From Streptomyces griseoluteus (GTDB taxonomy: Bacteria > Actinomycetota > Actinomycetes > Streptomycetales > Streptomycetaceae), in contig NZ_SRRU01000003.1 of the NCBI RefSeq assembly GCF_004784465.1, positions 372,001 through 436,000 of the forward strand: DNA of 64,000 bases, written 5' to 3'. The position numbers were made by a program, and so were the translations under genes. The notes beneath the pieces are model-generated. The model was not told the origin of the DNA. It did no database searches and worked only from the letters and a program-made list of their open reading frames with translations. Shown piece after piece: positions 50,278 to 58,260 of this stretch; position 1 is the stretch's first letter, and the number at the start of each line of letters is the position of its first letter.

Positions 50278-50326
50278 TCGAGCAGCACGGACCCCAGTAC
50301 CCGAGCCGAGAGGACGGTGGTCACCC

Positions 50327-50542
50327 GTGGGCCGAGAAGCCGAGGACCCGACGAGCGTGACGATCACCCCCGACGGCCCGCTGCTCCTGCCCGGCCCGGT
50401 CGAGGTGACCCTCCCGGACGGCACGGTCGTGACCTCGCGGCGCTTCACGGTCGCGCTCTGCACCTGCCGCCGCAGCCGTATCTACCCCTGGTGCGACACC
50501 AGCCACCGCCGCCGTACGAAGAACGCGAAGGAGACCCGGTGA
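50327..50542 (+). CDS. CDGSH iron-sulfur domain protein
   Basis: 71 residues. CTCRRSRIYPWCDTSH is the C-x-C-x2-S-x3-P-x-C-D-x2-H motif that holds a redox-active [2Fe-2S] cluster with a His ligand. The lead-in TITPDGPLLLPGPVEVTLPD is typical of bacterial single-domain forms. GTG 50327 is the likely start; a GTG at 50357 is possible. It overlaps the next gene by 4 bases (GTGA), suggesting it delivers electrons or a cluster to the heme-oxygenase-like protein. Confidence 0.88.
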   Translation: MGREAEDPTSVTITPDGPLLLPGPVEVTLPDGTVVTSRRFTVALCTCRRSRIYPWCDTSHRRRTKNAKETR

Positions 50543-51549
50543 CCGGGCCCGCACTCCCCCAGCCGCGCGGCGAGCTGTCCGCCGCCGTTATCGCCGCGCT
50601 GACCAGCGGCGACACCGCGCTGGACAGCACGCTCCCACCCACCGTCGACCCGTACGGCGACGACCTCCAGCTCGCCCTGTACGTGCTCTACGAGCTGCAC
50701 TACCGGGGCTTTACGGGCGTGCCCGACGAGCTGGAGTGGGACCCCGGCCTGCTGGCGGTGCGGCGCTCGCTGGAGCGGCCGTTCCTCGCGGCCCTGCGCC
50801 GGGACGTGCCGCCGGGCACCAGCGCCGACGAGGCGCTGGACGCGCTGCTGGTGGAGCCGGTCGGGCACGACGACAGCAGCGTCAGCCACCACCTCCAGCG
50901 CGACGGCGAGCTGTGGCAGCTCACCGAGTACGCGGCCCTGCGCTCGCTGTACCACCTCAAGGAGGCCGACCCGCACGCCTGGGTCATCCCGAGGCTGCGC
51001 GGCCGGGCCAAGGCGGGCATGGTGGCCGTCGAGTTCGACGAGTTCGGCGCCGGCCGCCCCGAGGAGATCCACGCGCGGCTCTACGCCGATCTGATGACCG
51101 ACCTCGGCCTGGACACCACCTACGGCCACTATCTCGACCGGGCGCCGGCGGTCGCACTGGCCACGGTCAACCTGATGTCCCTCTTCGGGCTGCACCGCGC
51201 GCTGCGGGGCGCCCTGGTGGGGCACTTCGCCACCGTCGAGGTGACCTCGTCGCCGGGTTCCCGCCGGATGGCGGCCGCCCTGCGCCGTACCGGCGCGGGG
51301 AAGGCCGCGCAGCGGTTCTACGACGAGCACGTGGAGGCGGACGCCGTGCACGAGCAGGTGGTCCGCCGGGACGTGGTCGGCGGGCTGCTCGCCGACGAGC
51401 CGCATCTCGAGGCCGACATCGCCTTCGGTGTGCACGCCACCGGTCTGCTGGAGGACCGGTTCGGCGCGCATGTGCTGAAGGCGTGGCAGCAACAGCACAG
51501 CGCCCTGCGGACACTCCCGCACGGCGGAACGGAAAGGAAGTCCCCGTGA
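50539..51549 (+). CDS. Iron-containing redox enzyme family protein (heme-oxygenase-like fold)
   Basis: 336 residues, all-helical, of the heme-oxygenase-like diiron oxidase superfamily. Candidate metal ligands are the Glu and His of YVLYELHYRGF, EFDEFGAGRPEEIHARLY and FYDEHVEADAVHEQVVRRDV. Known members (e.g. chlamydia protein CADD and related N-oxygenases) use iron and O2; the reaction here is unknown. GTG 50539 is coupled to the CDGSH gene, and its stop to the SDR start (GTGA). Confidence 0.82.
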   Translation: MTGPALPQPRGELSAAVIAALTSGDTALDSTLPPTVDPYGDDLQLALYVLYELHYRGFTGVPDELEWDPGLLAVRRSLERPFLAALRRDVPPGTSADEALDALLVEPVGHDDSSVSHHLQRDGELWQLTEYAALRSLYHLKEADPHAWVIPRLRGRAKAGMVAVEFDEFGAGRPEEIHARLYADLMTDLGLDTTYGHYLDRAPAVALATVNLMSLFGLHRALRGALVGHFATVEVTSSPGSRRMAAALRRTGAGKAAQRFYDEHVEADAVHEQVVRRDVVGGLLADEPHLEADIAFGVHATGLLEDRFGAHVLKAWQQQHSALRTLPHGGTERKSP

Positions 51550-52418
51550 CCGAGAATCCCCTCCACCGGCATCCCCGCCCCGAGTTCCCGGAGCAGGGGC
51601 AGGAACATCCGGGCTGGACCGGCCCGATGGACCCCCCGCCGGACCACGGCGAGGAGTCCTACGAGGGCAGCGGCCTGCTGACCGACCGGAAGGCGGTGAT
51701 CACCGGCGGCGACTCCGGCATCGGCCGGGCGGTGGCGCTCGCCTACGCGCGCGAGGGCGCCGACGTGCTCTTCACCTATCTGCCCGAGGAGGGCGACGAC
51801 GCGGCCGAGACCAGCCGGCTGGTCGAGGAGGCCGGCCGCAAGGCGGTGGCGGTGCCCTGTGACATCCGGGAGGAGGAGCAGTGCCGCCGGCTGATCGAGC
51901 GGGCGGTGGACGAGTTCGGGCGCATCGACATCCTGGTGAACAACGCCGCCTACCAGATGTCCCAGCCGGACGGCATCGAGGCGATCACCACCGAGCAGTT
52001 CGACCGGGTGATGCGCACCAACCTGTACGGCATGTTCTGGCTGAGCAAGATGGCACTCCCGCACATCCCGGCGGGCGGCAGCATCATCAACACCACGTCC
52101 GTGCAGGCGTACAAGCCGAGTCCGCATCTGCTGGACTACGCGATGACCAAGGGCGCGATCGTCACCTTCACCCAGGGGCTGGCGCAGATGGTGGCCCAGG
52201 ACGGCATCCGGGTGAACGCCGTGGCGCCGGGCCCGGTGTGGACGCCGCTGATCCCGGCGACGATGCCGGACACGGTCGAGTTCGGCAAGCAGTCCCCGCT
52301 CGGCCGCCCCGCTCAGCCGGCCGAAATGGCCCCCGCCTACGTCTTCCTGGCCTCGTCGCACGCCAGCTTCATCACGGCGGAGATCCTCAACGCGACGGGC
52401 GGCACGCCGCTGCCGTAA
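51546..52418 (+). CDS. SDR-family oxidoreductase, general-stress (YghA/YhdF) type
   Basis: 290 residues. The 45-residue N-terminal extension with EFPEQGQEHPGWTGPMDPPP and DHGEESYEGSGLL is specific to the YghA/YhdF branch of bacterial stress SDRs. The SDR core has TGGDSGIGRAVALAYAREGA, VNNAAYQ and catalytic Y-x3-K (DYAMTKGAIV). GTG 51546 overlaps the preceding stop. A 20-bp terminator stem follows. Belongs to the putative sigma-B operon. Confidence 0.9.
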   Translation: MTENPLHRHPRPEFPEQGQEHPGWTGPMDPPPDHGEESYEGSGLLTDRKAVITGGDSGIGRAVALAYAREGADVLFTYLPEEGDDAAETSRLVEEAGRKAVAVPCDIREEEQCRRLIERAVDEFGRIDILVNNAAYQMSQPDGIEAITTEQFDRVMRTNLYGMFWLSKMALPHIPAGGSIINTTSVQAYKPSPHLLDYAMTKGAIVTFTQGLAQMVAQDGIRVNAVAPGPVWTPLIPATMPDTVEFGKQSPLGRPAQPAEMAPAYVFLASSHASFITAEILNATGGTPLP

Positions 52419-52428
52419 CCGCCGTACG

Positions 52429-52473
52429 ACACGACAGCGGCCCGGACCTCGTCGGTCCGGGCCGCTGTCGTGT
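52429..52473. terminator. Bidirectional hairpin terminator
   Basis: A perfect 20-bp stem (ACACGACAGCGGCCCGGACC and its complement) around a 5-base loop, between the convergent SDR gene and the 52490 gene. Confidence 0.85.
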
Positions 52474-52489
52474 GCGACGTGAGCCGGGC

Positions 52490-53194
52490 TCAGGCGTCCA
52501 GGAGCTGGTTGAAGAAGGTGCGGTACTGCTGGAGCGCCACCCGCAGGCCCTCGGTCTCGACCTGTTCGCCGCGGCTCCACTGGCCCTCGAGTTCCTTCTT
52601 GTGGTCGGCGAAGGTCGCGGCCAGCGACTGTATGACGTCGGCGACCAGCGCGTCCGCCGAACGGACGGCGTCCTTGGGATCGTCGACGAAGGTGCCCTGG
52701 ATCTTGGCCCAGCGCTCGCGGAAGGTGTCGGCCTCCTGGTGGGCGATCAGCGGGTCGGCGCCCTCGTCCACCGAGCGCGGCTGCCCGCCGCCCTGCCGCT
52801 GGTCCCCGTCCGGGCGCCGGTCGCGGTCGTCGCGCTCGGTCAGGGGGGTGCGCTCCGGAGCGCCGGCCGGCTCGCCGGTGGCGGTGCGCTCGGGCACGCT
52901 CTCCCGCGCGCCGGGAACGCCCCGCCCGTCGTCGGAGACGGCCGACGCCTCACCGGGGTAGGCCGGCGGGGGCGTGTCGGAGGAGCGCTCGGCCGTACGG
53001 TCGGGCCGCGCCCCCGGCAGCGGGCCGGAGCGGGCGTCCGGCGGGGCGTCGTGGCCGGTGTCGGACGGTGCGTCCGGACGCGGCTCGGACAGGGGGCCGG
53101 AGCGGGCGTCGGGGCTCTCCCGGCCGGGGCGGGCCAGGTCCTCCGTGGTCAACTCACCCTCGCCGGGGCCGCTGTTGGTGTGCCGGTCTGACAT
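52490..53194 (-). CDS. Hypothetical protein with disordered N-terminus and conserved C-terminal helical domain
   Basis: 234 residues. The first 150 are Pro/Arg/Asp-rich and repeat PDARSGPL twice. The last 80 form a helical domain: DTFRERWAKIQGTFVDDPKD, AVRSADALVADVIQSL and GLRVALQQYRTFFNQLL. The same domain (W..Q..FVD.P...V..AD.LV; LR.A...YR..F..LL) ends the next protein upstream, so the two are paralogues, this one soluble and the other membrane-anchored. Function unknown; common in actinomycetes. Confidence 0.7.
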   Translation of the reverse strand: MSDRHTNSGPGEGELTTEDLARPGRESPDARSGPLSEPRPDAPSDTGHDAPPDARSGPLPGARPDRTAERSSDTPPPAYPGEASAVSDDGRGVPGARESVPERTATGEPAGAPERTPLTERDDRDRRPDGDQRQGGGQPRSVDEGADPLIAHQEADTFRERWAKIQGTFVDDPKDAVRSADALVADVIQSLAATFADHKKELEGQWSRGEQVETEGLRVALQQYRTFFNQLLDA

Positions 53195-53240
53195 GACAAC
53201 CTCGTTTTCCGCTCGTGCCGTGGTGGAAGTGCGCGCCGGG

Positions 53241-53822
53241 TCAGGCCGCGTCGTGCCCGGTGCTCTCGTGGTGCGGGGGACGGCCGCTGCCCAGCAGGTC
53301 GTCGAAGAGGGTGCGGTAGCGCACCATGGCGCCGCGCAGCTCCTCCGTGGTGGCCTCGCCGTTCTCGTTGCGCAGGCTCACGTCGTGGGCGTCGCGGTAG
53401 TGCTCCAGAGTCTGCGCGTGCTCGACGGACAGGTCCCGGAGCTGCTGCTCGAACCCCTCGGTGGGGTAGCCGCGGTCGCGCATGAGCTGGGTGACCAGGC
53501 GGTCGGCGTCGTCGACGCTCTGCGCCGGATGGTCGACGAACCGCTCCTGCGTGTCCCTCCACTCGGCGGCGTAGCGGTCCCGCTCCTCGGGGGACAGCTC
53601 CTTGAGGTCGAGGTCGCGGTGCCGCTTCTCGCGGGCCTGCAGTTCGCGCTCGGCCTCCCGCCTGCTCTCGCCGGACTGCACGGCCCGGTCGTACTCGGGG
53701 CCGAACTTCTCCTGGAGGCGGCGCCTGCGGCGGCGCGTCACCAGCCACACTCCCGCGGCGACCAGGATCAGGACGACCGCTATGGGAACCAGAATGGCGA
53801 TCAGCGTTTGTGCGGTGGACAT
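53241..53822 (-). CDS. Membrane-anchored hypothetical protein, paralogue of the downstream gene
   Basis: 193 residues. An N-terminal helix (TLIAILVPIAVVLILVAAGV) is followed by RRRRRR, so the rest is cytoplasmic. Charged coiled-coil-like part (EYDRAVQSGESRREAERELQ), then the shared domain EWRDTQERFVDHPAQSVDDA, DRLVTQLMRDRGYP, ELRGAMVRYRTLFDDLLG. First gene of a two-gene operon with 52490-53194; a sigma-B-like promoter lies upstream at 53893-53917. Confidence 0.72.
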   Translation of the reverse strand: MSTAQTLIAILVPIAVVLILVAAGVWLVTRRRRRRLQEKFGPEYDRAVQSGESRREAERELQAREKRHRDLDLKELSPEERDRYAAEWRDTQERFVDHPAQSVDDADRLVTQLMRDRGYPTEGFEQQLRDLSVEHAQTLEHYRDAHDVSLRNENGEATTEELRGAMVRYRTLFDDLLGSGRPPHHESTGHDAA

Positions 53823-53892
53823 CGCCTCTCCCGCTTGGTGAGTTGAGTGAAGGGGCCGGCCGGGTCGGCGGCCTGCTGGTTACTCCGCCCGA

Positions 53893-53917
53893 GTACCCCG
53901 GCCCCGTTCCCGCACAC
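53893..53917 (-). promoter_or_regulatory. Sigma-B-like promoter (minus strand)
   Basis: Read on the minus strand: GTGT - 15 bases - GGGTAC, matching GNNT-N14-16-GGGTAY, 71 bases before the start of the 53241-53822 gene. Confidence 0.5.
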
Positions 53918-53941
53918 CGCCCGGCCTGGCGCGCAGGGGGT

Positions 53942-53967
53942 GATTGCCGGGGCGCGGGGGCGGGTAC
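53942..53967 (+). promoter_or_regulatory. Sigma-B-like promoter (plus strand)
   Basis: GATT - 16 bases - GGGTAC, about 100 bases before the 54068 start. Back to back with the minus-strand element, so the divergent genes may be stress-induced together. Confidence 0.45.
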
Positions 53968-54067
53968 GCGGAGTCGGCACCGGGCAGCCCGGCGTCCGTC
54001 GTGCGGCGGGCCGCCTCCCTCCTCGGAGTCCTTGACGACTCCTCGCGACCTGGACGGGGATGAGGGC

Positions 54068-54403
54068 ATGAGCCGACGACACACTCAGGACGAGACGGCA
54101 CGCGTGCCGCGCGCGCGTCCGGGCACGGTCGGCCGTCGCCGGGCACGCACCGGGACCGAACCGGTCACCGCCCGCAGCGCGCTGAAGCTGCGGCTGGTGC
54201 TCAGCGTGATCGGATTGCTGGTCTTCGTACTCGGTACGGTGCTCTTCGCCGTCTGGGCGGGCGCGGTGCGGCAGCAGGACGTGCCGGACCCCACCCAGCT
54301 CACGGTCCTGGCCGTGATCTGCGGTGTCCTCGCGGTGTTCGCCGCCGTGGACCTGGTCGTGGTCCTGCTGCGCCTCGCACGCGAACGCGCCCGCCGTACA
54401 TGA
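54068..54403 (+). CDS. DUF6343-like small membrane protein
   Basis: 111 residues: basic N-terminus, RRRARTGTEPVTARSALKLR motif, and two helices (LVLSVIGLLVFVLGTVLFAV; LTVLAVICGVLAVFAAVDLV). The RTGTEPVTARSAL block is typical of Streptomyces DUF6343 proteins; function unknown. GAGGG precedes ATG 54068. Its stop overlaps the glycosylase start (ATGA), so the two are co-expressed. Confidence 0.78.
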   Translation: MSRRHTQDETARVPRARPGTVGRRRARTGTEPVTARSALKLRLVLSVIGLLVFVLGTVLFAVWAGAVRQQDVPDPTQLTVLAVICGVLAVFAAVDLVVVLLRLARERARRT

Positions 54404-54987
54404 GCGGGGGCGCCGAGGTCGGGCGTGGGTACGACGCCACGCAGACGGTGTTCGGGGCGGGCGACCCGAGGGCGCGGGTCCTGCTCCTCGGTGAGCAGCC
54501 CGGCGACCAGGAGGACCGGCAGGGCAGACCGTTCGTCGGCCCGGCCGGCCATGTGCTGGACCGGGCCCTGGCGGACGTGGGAGTCGATTCCGGGCACGCC
54601 TGTGTCACCAACGCGGTCAAGCACTTCAAGTTCACGGTCCGGCCGGGCCGCAAGCGCCGTATCCACAAGTCCCCGACCCTGCGGGAGATGACGGCGTGCC
54701 GCCCCTGGCTGCTGGCCGAACTGCGCCTGGTGTCACCGGAGGTGGTGGTCACGCTCGGTACCACGGCGGGCAAGGCGCTGCTCGGTTCCGGTTTCCGGGT
54801 CACCGAGCAGCGCGGCGCCCTGCTGCCCTGGCCGGGACCGGACGGCGAGACGGCTGAGGACGGGATCTCCGGGCCGCTCGCCACGATCCACCCCTCCGCC
54901 GTCCTGCGGGCCGACGACCGGGACGCGGTCTACGACGGCCTGGTGCCCGACCTGCGCGTCGTCGCGGACCTCCTGCGACGCTGCTGA
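54400..54987 (+). CDS. udgX: UdgX-type uracil-DNA glycosylase
   Basis: 195 residues of the family 4-like uracil-DNA glycosylases: GEQPGDQEDRQGRPFVGPAG with the catalytic-loop region and ATIHPSAVLR. The insertion RKRRIHKSPT carries the KRRIH signature of UdgX, whose His forms a covalent bond with the abasic site after uracil removal. The four-Cys iron-sulfur pattern of family 4 is not complete, as variants show. ATG 54400 is coupled to the membrane protein gene. Acts in DNA repair. Confidence 0.88.
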   Translation: MSGGAEVGRGYDATQTVFGAGDPRARVLLLGEQPGDQEDRQGRPFVGPAGHVLDRALADVGVDSGHACVTNAVKHFKFTVRPGRKRRIHKSPTLREMTACRPWLLAELRLVSPEVVVTLGTTAGKALLGSGFRVTEQRGALLPWPGPDGETAEDGISGPLATIHPSAVLRADDRDAVYDGLVPDLRVVADLLRRC

Positions 54988-55012
54988 CCGGCCCGCCGTC
55001 AGGGGGCGCGCC

Positions 55013-56200
55013 TCACCAGGGCCTGAGGACCGCCTTGATCATGCCGTCCTTCTTCGCCTGGAACGTCTCGTACGCCTGCGGCCCCTGCTCCAGCGGGAGG
55101 GTGTGGGTGGCGAAGGTGTCCACGCCCAGCGGGTCCTCGTCGGTGAGCAGCGGCAGGATGTCGCCGACCCAGCGGTGCACGTTGGCCTGGCCCATGCGGA
55201 GCTGGATCTGCTTGTCGAACAGGGTCAGCATCGGCATGGGGTCCGCCATGCCCCCGTACACGCCGGACAGCGAGATGGTGCCGCCCCGGCGGACGATGTC
55301 GATGGCGAGGTGCAGCGCGCCGAGCCGGTCGACGCCCGCCTTCTCCATGAAGCGCTGCGCGACGGCGTCGGGGAGCAGGCCGGTGGCCCACTGGGCGGCC
55401 TTGGCGAAGGGCGCGCCGTGCGCCTCCATGCCGACGGCGTCGATGACCGCGTCCGGGCCGCGTCCGTCGGTGACGTCGCGGATCGCGTCGGCCAGGCCGT
55501 CCCCGTACTCGCCGAGGTCGTACACGGTGATGCCGTGTTCGCGGGCGCGGGCGAGGCGTTCGGGGACGAGGTCGACGCCGATGACGTTCTCCACGCCCCG
55601 GTGCCGGGCGATGCGGCAGGCCATCTCGCCGATCGGGCCGAGGCCGAGCACCACCAGGCTGCCGCCGGGCCGCACACCGGCGTACTCGACGGCCTGCCAG
55701 GCGGTGGGCAGTACGTCGGAGAGGTAGAGGAAGCGCTGGTCGGGCGGGCCGTCGGGGACCTTCACGGGGAGCTGGTCGCCGAAGGGCACCCGGAGGAACT
55801 GCGCCTGGCCGCCGGGGACCTGGCCGTACAGCTTGGTGTAGCCGAACAGGGAGGCGCCCATGCCCCGGTCGCGGACCTGGGTGGTCTCGCACTGGGAGTG
55901 CAGGCCCTGCCCGCACATGTGGCACTGGCCGCAGGAGACGTTGAAGGGCACCACCACGCGGTCGCCGGGGGCGAGGGAGGTCACCTCGGAGCCGGTCTCC
56001 TCCACGATGCCCATGGGTTCGTGGCCGAGGATGTCGCCGGGGTCGAGGAACGGGCCGAGGACTTCGTACAGATGCAGATCCGACCCGCAGATCCCACTGG
56101 ACGTCACGCGGACGATGACGTCGGTGGGGTCCTGGAGCTCGGGGTCGGGGACGGTGTCGACCCGGACGTCCCTCCTGCCGTGCCAGGTGAGAGCGCGCAT
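55013..56200 (-). CDS. Zinc-dependent alcohol/formaldehyde dehydrogenase family protein
   Basis: 395 residues. Catalytic zinc ligands SSGICGSDLHLYEVLG and GHEPMGIVEETG; structural zinc CGQCHMCGQGLHSQC; Rossmann LVVLGLGPIGEMACRIARHR. It shares the FdhA-like architecture of the 44801 enzyme (PGGQAQFLRVPFGDQLPVKV). ATG 56200 is chosen because GGAGG lies 4-5 bases upstream, rather than an ATG at 56272. A sigma-B-like promoter with the direct repeat CGAACATACGAACAT downstream precedes it. Confidence 0.9.
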   Translation of the reverse strand: MRALTWHGRRDVRVDTVPDPELQDPTDVIVRVTSSGICGSDLHLYEVLGPFLDPGDILGHEPMGIVEETGSEVTSLAPGDRVVVPFNVSCGQCHMCGQGLHSQCETTQVRDRGMGASLFGYTKLYGQVPGGQAQFLRVPFGDQLPVKVPDGPPDQRFLYLSDVLPTAWQAVEYAGVRPGGSLVVLGLGPIGEMACRIARHRGVENVIGVDLVPERLARAREHGITVYDLGEYGDGLADAIRDVTDGRGPDAVIDAVGMEAHGAPFAKAAQWATGLLPDAVAQRFMEKAGVDRLGALHLAIDIVRRGGTISLSGVYGGMADPMPMLTLFDKQIQLRMGQANVHRWVGDILPLLTDEDPLGVDTFATHTLPLEQGPQAYETFQAKKDGMIKAVLRPW

Positions 56201-56253
56201 GTGGCCTCCAATGTTCGTATGTTCGTAGGTGCTGCGGCTCGCTCCCGTGGCGG

Positions 56254-56278
56254 ATACCCGGCACTCCCGCACTTACCC
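56254..56278 (-). promoter_or_regulatory. Sigma-B-like promoter for the dehydrogenase
   Basis: On the minus strand GGGT - 15 bases - GGGTAT, 54 bases before ATG 56200. Between promoter and gene lies the direct repeat ACGAACATACGAACA. Confidence 0.55.
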
Positions 56279-56281
56279 GGC

Positions 56282-56306
56282 GCATGACAGGCCGTGCCAC
56301 GGGTAC
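56282..56306 (+). promoter_or_regulatory. Sigma-B-like promoter for the epimerase
   Basis: GCAT - 15 bases - GGGTAC, 37 bases before ATG 56343, on the opposite strand to the previous element and 4 bases from it. Confidence 0.5.
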
Positions 56307-56342
56307 CCGGCGGGCCCTCGACCTCAAGGGAAGGCGGCTGTC

Positions 56343-57365
56343 ATGACCGGCACGGTGAACGGCGGGCTCCAGGTGGTGGTGACCGGCGCCACCGGCAATG
56401 TCGGCACGAGCGTCGTGGAGGCGCTGCGCGGGCGTCCCGAGGTGGCGTCGGTGACCGGCGTGGCGCGCAGGGCCCCCGGCTGGCAGCCGGAGGGCACGAC
56501 CTGGGTGGCGGCCGACGTCGACCCGGACGGCGCCGACCTCGTGTCCCTGTTCCGGGGCGCGGACGCGGTGGTGCATCTGGCGTGGAAGTTCCAGCCCACC
56601 CACGACCCGGTGACGACCTGGCGGACCAACGTCCTCGGCAGCATCCGGGTGTTCGAGGCGGCGGCGGAGGCGGGCGTGCCCGCGGTGGTGCACGCCTCGT
56701 CGGTCGGCGCCTACTCACCGGGCCCCAAGGACCGCGAGGTGGACGAGTCCTGGCCCACGCACGGCTGGCCGCAGGCCGCGTACTGCCGGGAAAAGTCCTA
56801 TCTGGAGCGGTACTTGGACGCCTACGAGCTGGAGCACCCTCAGACGCGGGTGGTGCGGATGCGGCCGGGGTTCCTCTTCAAGCGGGAGGCGGCCTCGGAG
56901 CAGCGGCGGATCTTCGCCGGGTCCTGGCTGCCCACCCAGTGGGTGCGGCCGCCGTTCGTGCCGGCGATCCCGGATCTGCCCGGGCTGAAGTTCCAGGCGG
57001 TGCACACCGACGACGCGGCCGCCGCGTTCACCGAGGCGGTGCTGCGCCCGGTGCGCGGTGCTTTCAACCTGGCCGCCGATCCGCCCCTGGACGCGGCGAC
57101 GCTGGCCGGACTGCTTCAGGCGCGCCCGCTGCGCGTCCCGCTGCCGCCGCTACGGGCCGTGCTGTCGGCGGCGTGGCGGCTGCGGCTGGTGCCCGCGTCG
57201 CCGGACCTCTTCGACGCGGTGCTTCGCCTGCCACTGCTGGACTCCGCCCGCGCGCGCACCGAGCTGGACTGGGAACCCCGGTACACGGCCGTGGAGGCGA
57301 TCCAGGAGTTCCTGGAGGGGCTGAGGGAGCACGCGGGCATGAACACCGCCCCGCTCGCCTCGTGA
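56343..57365 (+). CDS. NAD-dependent epimerase/dehydratase family protein
   Basis: 340 residues, extended SDR: VVTGATGNVGTSVVEALRG cofactor motif, AVVHLAWKFQPTHDPVTTW, ASSVGAYSPGP with the serine, and AYCREKSYLERYLDAYE, where the usual Y-x3-K reads Y-C-R-E-K. The C-terminal half (FNLAADPPLDAATLAGLLQA, RTELDWEPRYTAVEAIQEFL) binds the substrate, perhaps a nucleotide sugar. ATG 56343 follows AAGGGAAGG. Probably stress induced through the promoter at 56282. Confidence 0.88.
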   Translation: MTGTVNGGLQVVVTGATGNVGTSVVEALRGRPEVASVTGVARRAPGWQPEGTTWVAADVDPDGADLVSLFRGADAVVHLAWKFQPTHDPVTTWRTNVLGSIRVFEAAAEAGVPAVVHASSVGAYSPGPKDREVDESWPTHGWPQAAYCREKSYLERYLDAYELEHPQTRVVRMRPGFLFKREAASEQRRIFAGSWLPTQWVRPPFVPAIPDLPGLKFQAVHTDDAAAAFTEAVLRPVRGAFNLAADPPLDAATLAGLLQARPLRVPLPPLRAVLSAAWRLRLVPASPDLFDAVLRLPLLDSARARTELDWEPRYTAVEAIQEFLEGLREHAGMNTAPLAS

Positions 57366-57590
57366 AGTCGGCTCACTCGGGCCCGCTGGGGGTCGACGCG
57401 GCGCGTGCCGGCGTCCGCCGTGCGCGCCGGGCGGGTGCCGCCGTGCCGCGCGTGGGTCAGCGGGCGGGACGGCGCATCCCCGGGCCTGCTCGCGGCGCGG
57501 CGCGGAGCTGCGCCCGGGGCGCGGCTCCGTGCCGCCGCACGCTGTGGTGCCCGAGCTGCCGGCACTGAGCCGACGCGGCTTCGGGGGGCG

Positions 57591-57803
57591 TCACCCGGAG
57601 GGCTCGTCGGGCACGGGCTGGTCCGGGCGCACCCCGGCGGAGTCCGGTGCGCCGCGCGGGCCGGCGCCCGCCTCGTCCGTGTCGGGCACCTCGCCGGCGT
57701 CGTCCTTCACGGGGGCGTCCCAGCGGTCGTTGTCGTGGCTCGCCTGCTGGTCGGGCAGGTCCCGGGGGACGGGCCGGGCGTGGGTGTCGTGGTGCTCCGT
57801 CAT
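57591..57803 (-). CDS. Small hydrophilic hypothetical protein
   Basis: 70 residues, strongly acidic and Pro-rich (MTEHHDTHARPVPRDLPDQQ, DDAGEVPDTDEAGAGPRGAP), predicted disordered. GAGGAG lies 5 bases before ATG 57803, and a sigma-B-like element lies 60 bases upstream. Such small acidic proteins are frequent stress genes in Streptomyces; function unknown. Bases 57366-57590 show nothing. Confidence 0.6.
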   Translation of the reverse strand: MTEHHDTHARPVPRDLPDQQASHDNDRWDAPVKDDAGEVPDTDEAGAGPRGAPDSAGVRPDQPVPDEPSG

Positions 57804-57862
57804 GGCTTCTCCTCGTCTGCCGGGGCCTGGGCTCGCCGCGCCGGTGGGGCGGCCCGTCGCGG

Positions 57863-57887
57863 GTACCCCGTGGTCGCGTGAGCATGC
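57863..57887 (-). promoter_or_regulatory. Sigma-B-like promoter (minus strand)
   Basis: GCAT - 15 bases - GGGTAC on the minus strand, about 60 bases before ATG 57803. Confidence 0.5.
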
Positions 57888-57995
57888 GGAGCCGGGTGGC
57901 CGGATGCGGGAGCCGGCCGTCTCGGGGCGCGCGGCCCGGGCACACGTGCCACCCTCGGGAGTGAGGGCCACCGGGAGACCGAGCAGGGTTGTCGC

Positions 57996-58124
57996 ATGCT
58001 TCGGGACGACGACGGCACACGGCCGGGGGGCGAGCTGCTGTCCGGGCCGGAGCCGGACCTGGCCGCCGCCGACGGCTGCCCCGACGCCCCGCCGCGCGTG
58101 GGCTTCTTCACCGACACCTCCGTC
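57996..58124 (+). pseudogene. N-terminal scrap of a formate-dehydrogenase-type 4Fe-4S subunit
   Basis: From ATG 57996 the frame runs to PPRVGFFTDTSV. In formate dehydrogenase beta-type subunits of actinomycetes this is followed at once by CIGCKACEVAC; here the sequence changes to unrelated EDVRRGHPARP. The cluster-binding part is gone, so it is a relic cut at about 58124. Bases 58125-58260 hold nothing recognised. Confidence 0.5.
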
Positions 58125-58260
58125 GAAGACGTTCGCCGTGGACACCCGGCCCGGCCGGCGTCCGCGCGGTCCGGCGTCGGTGGAGGTGGTGCGGGCCTGC
58201 CGGGCGCGGGCGGGCATCGACGCGCAGACCGGTACGGAACTCCGACCCGGGCCGGGAAGG

